Assembly: GCA_900552995.1 (NCBI GenBank)
Contig: USBX01000034.1
Coordinates: 1-8,136 of the forward strand
Reading direction: 5' to 3'
Length of the DNA: 8,136 nt
From: an uncultured Collinsella sp.
GTDB taxonomy: Bacteria; Actinomycetota; Coriobacteriia; Coriobacteriales; Coriobacteriaceae
The translations under genes and the position numbers were made by a program. The notes beneath the pieces were generated by a model. That model was not told the DNA's origin and ran no database searches. It was given only the letters and a program-made list of their open reading frames with translations. Below are positions 7,008 through 8,136 of the stretch, piece after piece; the first letter of the stretch is position 1; every line of letters begins with the position of its first letter.

Positions 7008-7036
7008 ATCGTATTAAAGATGATTCTCATTCTCAA
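7008..7036 (-). promoter_or_regulatory. Predicted sigma-70-type promoter of the permease/ssnA block
   Basis: On the minus strand, -35 TTGAGA (7031-7036, 5 of 6 consensus bases) and -10 TACGAT (7008-7013, 4 of 6) are separated by exactly 17 nt. Transcription would start near 7001, giving a leader of about 80 nt to the permease ATG at 6920. This is a prediction from sequence only. Confidence 0.5.
7016..7034 (-). promoter_or_regulatory. Fur-box-like operator overlapping the permease promoter
   Basis: The minus strand reads GAGAATGAGAATCATCTTT, which matches the classical 19-bp Fur box at 14 of 19 positions, including two GAGAAT hexamers. It covers the end of the -35 element and the spacer, where a bound repressor would block RNA polymerase. 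A Fur, or other metal-sensor, role is inferred; the preferred site in this lineage is unknown to me. Confidence 0.4.
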
Positions 7037-7049
7037 TAATAATTTTTTG

Positions 7050-7078
7050 TTATCAGACTATTCTTCAGCTGAGATAAT
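7050..7078 (+). promoter_or_regulatory. Possible promoter of the YheO-like regulator
   Basis: TTATCA (7050-7055, 4 of 6) and GATAAT (7073-7078, 5 of 6) are separated by 17 nt in AT-rich DNA on the plus strand. Transcription would begin near 7085, leaving an untranslated leader of nearly 190 nt before the GTG at 7273. Other promoters closer to the gene cannot be excluded. Confidence 0.35.
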
Positions 7079-7260
7079 GCATTTCCGCAGGTCAGGAAAG
7101 TGTCTGGTCAAAATAACATCTAACTTTTCTTTTGGTCGACCGTTTACCGCCAAATTCCTACCGTTCGTCTGTATTACGCAATGTACCTGCGGATATACGA
7201 GATGAAGAGCAGCGTGTTACCATGAGAAAAAATTGTTATGAACATTTCCGATTTCACCCC

Positions 7261-7266
7261 AAGGAG
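7261..7266 (+). promoter_or_regulatory. Ribosome-binding site deciding the GTG start of the regulator
   Basis: AAGGAG lies six bases before the GTG at 7273. It is the best Shine-Dalgarno match near any in-frame start of this gene and is the reason for preferring GTG 7273 over ATG 7222. Confidence 0.7.
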
Positions 7267-7272
7267 TTGCCC

Positions 7273-7929
7273 GTGTACGAGACCGTACGTCGCTTTTTGC
7301 CGATGGTCGATTTCCTGGAGCAGATACTCGGTAAGAACAGCGAGATCGTGCTGCATGATTTCTCGGATCCCGACCACGCCATCGTCGATATTCGCAACGG
7401 CATCGTGAGCGGCCGTAAGGTCGGCGGTCCCGCCACCGATCTGGCGCTCAAGATCATGCACGACCCCAAGTATCGCGACCTGCCGTTTATTACGGGCTAC
7501 GAGGGGCGCGGTGCCGGCGGCAAGACGTTGGAGTCAGCGACGTACTTTATCCGCGAAGATAACGAGATCGTCGGTATGCTCTGCGTCAACACCGACCTCT
7601 CGACCGTGCGCTCCATCAACACCATGGCGCAGCAGCTCATGGCATGCTTCGACGCGGCGCCGACGCGCGCGGAGCCCGCCCCCATCGAGGTCGAAAGTCT
7701 TTCGGAGTCCACACAGGAGCTCATCGACCGCAGCATTGCCGAGTTGCTGAGCGCGCGCGGGCTGGATGTGGCGTCGCTTGGTCAGAGCGACCGCGTGGAC
7801 GTCATTCGCCACCTCAACAGCAACGGGGTGTTCATGCTCAAGGGCGCCGTGGCCTGCGCTGCCACCGCGCTGGGCATCTCGGAGCCCAGCGTCTACCGCT
7901 ACCTGCAAAAAGTCCGCAAGGAAGGCTAA
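7273..7929 (+). CDS. YheO/DauR-like transcriptional regulator (PAS-like domain plus helix-turn-helix)
   Basis: A 218-residue DNA-binding regulator. Residues about 5-120 form the YheO-type PAS-like sensor domain (SEIVLHDFSDP at 23-33, GRKVGGPATDLAL at 47-59, IVGMLCVNTDLS at 99-110). A variable linker follows, then a C-terminal helix-turn-helix at about 150-215 (SDRVDVIRHLNSNGVF; ALGISEPSVYRYLQKVR as recognition end). Family members such as E. coli YheO and Pseudomonas DauR control nearby catabolic genes; the ligand here is unknown. Divergent placement suggests control of the permease/ssnA/ygfK block. Start choice: the GTG at 7273 has a perfect AAGGAG six bases upstream and puts the N terminus where the family begins. 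The in-frame ATG at 7222 would add 17 residues from AT-rich sequence with no good ribosome site, but remains possible. Confidence 0.88.
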   Translation: MYETVRRFLPMVDFLEQILGKNSEIVLHDFSDPDHAIVDIRNGIVSGRKVGGPATDLALKIMHDPKYRDLPFITGYEGRGAGGKTLESATYFIREDNEIVGMLCVNTDLSTVRSINTMAQQLMACFDAAPTRAEPAPIEVESLSESTQELIDRSIAELLSARGLDVASLGQSDRVDVIRHLNSNGVFMLKGAVACAATALGISEPSVYRYLQKVRKEG

Positions 7930-7932
7930 ACG

Positions 7933-7968
7933 TGATCCCTTGGGGACGAGGGGAAACGGATCATTTTT
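7933..7968 (+). terminator. Weak terminator-like hairpin after the regulator
   Basis: TGATCC (7933-7938) pairs with GGATCA (7958-7963), with an alternative inner stem CCCTT/AGGGG, and five T residues follow (7964-7968). The stem is short with a wide loop, so termination would be partial. It lies three bases after the stop codon of the regulator. Confidence 0.4.
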
Positions 7969-7983
7969 GTCGCACCGCTTGAC

Positions 7984-8018
7984 AAAAGACCCTGCAGCTC
8001 GCGCTGCAGGGTCTTTTT
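7984..8018. terminator. Strong bidirectional intrinsic terminator
   Basis: A perfect 15-bp stem with arms 7984-7998 and 8003-8017 and a TCGC tetraloop, flanked by A residues on the left and T residues on the right. It can therefore stop transcription from both sides: the plus-strand regulator ending at 7929 and the convergent minus-strand ridA ending at 8048. Confidence 0.9.
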
Positions 8019-8047
8019 GCATGTCATGTTTAGCTGTTGCCAACGCC

Positions 8048-8110
8048 TTAGAGAGCGGCGACGACTTCGATCTCGACCAGACCGCCGGCCGGAAGGGCGG
8101 CAACCTGGAA
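8048..8110 (-). CDS. RidA/YjgF-family enamine/imine deaminase, C-terminal tail only (partial)
   Basis: Only the last 20 codons and a TAA stop are present. The translated end FQVAALPAGGLVEIEVVAAL matches the C-terminal signature of RidA proteins (LPxxxxVEIExxA), which hydrolyse reactive 2-aminoacrylate and related imines. The glutamate in VEIE corresponds to the conserved active-site-region glutamate; the conserved arginine upstream lies beyond the true contig end. The gene is convergent with the regulator and shares the terminator at 7984-8018. Its 5' part is replaced by adapter sequence from 8111. A functional link to the purine block is not indicated. Confidence 0.85.
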   Translation of the reverse strand, partial: FQVAALPAGGLVEIEVVAAL

Positions 8111-8136
8111 CTGTCTCTTATACACATCTGACGCTG
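8111..8136. other. Nextera/Tn5 sequencing adapter remnant (not genomic)
   Basis: Positions 8111-8129 are exactly the Tn5 mosaic end CTGTCTCTTATACACATCT, followed by GACGCTG, the continuation of the reverse complement of the Illumina Nextera Read 1 adapter. It interrupts ridA in mid-gene at the very edge of the sequence. This is library artefact retained in the assembly, not a mobile element. Reading through it produces artificial peptide ends such as MCIRDS and SLIHI. Confidence 0.97.

Larger units (their letters stand above)
6921..7272. promoter_or_regulatory. Divergent, AT-rich control region between the permease and the regulator
   Basis: About 350 bp without a gene, clearly richer in A+T than the flanking coding DNA, especially 7018-7260. 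It carries a minus-strand promoter for the permease block (7008-7036), a Fur-box-like sequence over it (7016-7034), a possible plus-strand promoter for the regulator (7050-7078), the palindrome GGTCGACC (7134-7141), and a widely spaced inverted repeat CCGCAGGT (7085-7092) / ACCTGCGG (7185-7192). The regulator probably acts within this region, but its operator is not identified. Confidence 0.65.

Noticed and set aside
7534..8127. Minus-strand open frame beginning MCIRDS opposite the regulator
   Set aside because: It starts inside the sequencing adapter and runs antisense through the terminator and the regulator; an artefact.
8111..8129. Tn5 mosaic end as a sign of a transposon
   Set aside because: Followed by the Nextera adapter bases at the contig edge; a library artefact rather than a natural insertion.
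1..8136. CRISPR array, tRNA, rRNA or insertion sequence
   Set aside because: No regularly spaced direct repeats, no tRNA-like cloverleaf or rRNA stretches noticed, and no transposase-like frame.

Overview
The window looks like a GC-rich chromosome segment from an anaerobic gut actinobacterium of the Coriobacteriia, Collinsella-like. This is inferred from GC-rich coding, gene content (YgfK, SsnA, a molybdenum hydroxylase FeS domain, RidA) and oxygen-sensitive iron-sulfur chemistry; no rRNA or other taxonomic marker is present. The last 26 bases are not genomic. They match the Nextera (Tn5 mosaic end plus Read 1) sequencing adapter, so the contig really ends at about 8110.

Layout. Everything from 1 to about 7040 reads on the minus strand. 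In transcription order it holds an NCS2-family nucleobase permease (start 6920), SsnA-type amidohydrolase (start 5330), the large flavin/iron-sulfur protein YgfK (start 3826), a small RnfB-like protein with four [4Fe-4S] motifs (start 815), and the N-terminal [2Fe-2S] domain of a xanthine-dehydrogenase-type molybdenum hydroxylase (start 323, running off the left edge). YgfK, ferredoxin and hydroxylase are only 11-12 nt apart and form one unit. The gaps before ssnA (195 nt) and before ygfK (148 nt) are non-coding and full of GC-rich hairpins. An AT-rich, roughly 350-bp divergent promoter region (6921-7272) separates this block from a plus-strand YheO/DauR-like transcription factor (7273-7929). 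Two terminator-like hairpins follow it, then the C-terminal tail of a convergent RidA gene, cut by the adapter.

How the genes fit together. The permease would import a purine or related base. SsnA is a predicted metal-dependent amidohydrolase (deaminase-like). YgfK joins an N-terminal dihydropyrimidine-dehydrogenase-like region to a GltD-like NAD(P)H/FAD module and a C-terminal ferredoxin domain. The small ferredoxin could pass electrons between YgfK and the molybdenum hydroxylase. The ygfK/ssnA/xdhD gene set is known from selenium-dependent molybdenum hydroxylase loci and from recently described anaerobic purine/urate breakdown clusters of gut bacteria, so anaerobic purine catabolism is the best reading. 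The substrate is not proven by the sequence.

Points for a second look: a Fur-box-like sequence over the predicted permease promoter; two look-alike stem-loops 15-16 nt after the permease and ssnA stop codons; glutamines at two normally acidic permease positions; the four-cluster ferredoxin inside the operon; and the adapter at the contig end.
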